From Gammaproteobacteria bacterium (lineage in GTDB: Bacteria; Pseudomonadota; Gammaproteobacteria; Xanthomonadales; SZUA-36), in the NCBI GenBank assembly GCA_030428105.1, contig JAUIBE010000002.1, forward strand, positions 223,255-287,254: a stretch of DNA of 64,000 bases, given 5' to 3'. Under the pieces are notes generated by a model that saw nothing but the letters and a program-made list of their open reading frames with translations, was not told the origin of the DNA and made no database searches. Position 1 is the first letter of the stretch; each line of letters begins with the position of its first letter. A program made the translations under genes and the position numbers. Positions 63,609-64,000 of the stretch are shown piece by piece.

Positions 63609-63905
63609 TTATCCACCGGAGATTGCGCCTATGACAATGAAGGGTTCGGCGCCGGTGGCAATGGAGTTCGGCAACGGGGTATCCGGCGGGTCATGCGAAA
63701 TGTCTTCCTGGCTCACGTAAAAGCGTACCCGCGGGCGGCGCTTGTGGGTGCCGTGCTCGCGGATGGTGCCGCGCAGCATGGGAAACTTGCTTTCCAGCGC
63801 ATCGAGGATGGTTTTCACGCAAACCGGGTCGTCGACGGCAAGCTCAACCTCGCCGTCAAGGCGCGCCAGGTTCTTCAGGTGAAACGGCAGAACAACGCGC
63901 ACCAT
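63609..63905 (-). CDS. MoaD/ThiS-like ubiquitin-fold protein
   Basis: 98 residues ending in the C-terminal Gly-Gly (IVIGAISGG) that in this fold carries activated sulfur as a thiocarboxylate. The start VRVVLPFHLKNLARLDGEVEL matches MoaD/ThiS relatives. Its start is three bases after the stop of a repeat protein, a pairing seen elsewhere, so it may not belong to molybdopterin or thiamine synthesis. Confidence 0.75.
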   Translation of the reverse strand: MVRVVLPFHLKNLARLDGEVELAVDDPVCVKTILDALESKFPMLRGTIREHGTHKRRPRVRFYVSQEDISHDPPDTPLPNSIATGAEPFIVIGAISGG

Positions 63906-63908
63906 GGC

Positions 63909-64000
63909 TCAATCCAGGGTCTGCACTTCAACCGAGAGCACCGGCGGCAGATCGCGCACGATGGCCGCCCAGTTGTCGCCCTCGTTGGCCGAGCAGTACA
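63909..64000 (-). CDS. C-terminal end of a probable BNR/sialidase-like repeat protein (partial)
   Basis: The last 29 residues are visible: a segment with EGDNWAAIVRDLPPVLSVEV. A GxxW-type Asp-box and its place directly before a MoaD-like gene fit the six-bladed BNR repeat proteins. The rest lies beyond the right edge. Confidence 0.5.
   Translation of the reverse strand, partial: YCSANEGDNWAAIVRDLPPVLSVEVQTLD

Overview
The window is G+C-rich chromosomal DNA from a gammaproteobacterium. This rests on a complete rod-shape operon (mreBCD, mrdA, rodA), lipB-lipA with ybeD, fis next to purH-purD, plsB, an argS/SPOR-protein pair and an xth/pyrE pair. The mix of gene neighbours and several TTG/GTG starts would fit the Xanthomonadales/Wenzhouxiangellaceae side of the class, but that placement is an inference from remembered gene order and was not tested.

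Bases 1-13,970 hold ampG (cut by the left edge) and xth on the minus strand, then a plus-strand run of pyrE, a DUF4124 coiled-coil protein, a zinc-ribbon/DUF3426 membrane protein, fis, purH, purD, uvrD, an alpha/beta hydrolase, pyrF and plsB: nucleotide synthesis, DNA repair and the first step of phospholipid synthesis. A strong promoter inside the pyrF stop codon and a textbook terminator 220 bases later frame a probable small RNA with several GGA motifs. Bases 14,000-17,380 carry TRAP-transporter parts (substrate-binding protein and large permease, no recognisable small permease) around two tandem 132-residue membrane paralogues. Bases 17,378-17,847 are non-coding and hold two consensus DnaA boxes. 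argS and a SPOR protein follow, then a minus-strand MoxR/Bat operon (moxR, DUF58, DUF4381, batA, batB/C fusion, batD), priA with a REP-like palindrome at its stop codon, mscL, the protease prc, and a long minus-strand envelope block from mreB to lipA (mreB-C-D, mrdA, rodA, mltB, rlpA, dacC, ybeD, lipB, lipA). A PfkB-family adenosine kinase and a tRNA-Met(CAU) gene end this core region.

From about 44,542 to 59,578 there is a 15-kb genomic island, visibly poorer in G+C, inserted in the 3' end of the tRNA-Met gene. A 17-base direct repeat (CACCCATCACCACCAAA) bounds it; a P4-type tyrosine integrase lies beside the tRNA, and GGGGGCA-type repeats that look like integrase arm sites occur near both ends. 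Its cargo is two defence-like operons. One is an MmeI-like adenine methyltransferase, an SF2 helicase and a GIY-YIG nuclease (probable restriction-modification). The other is a tightly overlapping set of a methyltransferase-like protein, a reverse transcriptase (YVDD) and a PD-(D/E)XK/VRR-NUC-like nuclease with a helical tail. I do not recognise the second combination as a named system and regard it as the best candidate for a new one. Between them sit small control genes (AlpA-like, Cys-rich, winged-helix-like, HGGxSTG) and unknowns.

Right of the island are the terminator that probably once followed the tRNA, a degenerate copy of the tRNA 3' end, a secreted YVTN beta-propeller protein, and then core genes again: a TRIC/UPF0126 channel, a YdiI-like thioesterase, a DCC-family protein, a DUF6502-like protein, a MoaD/ThiS-like protein and the end of a probable BNR/sialidase-like repeat protein.
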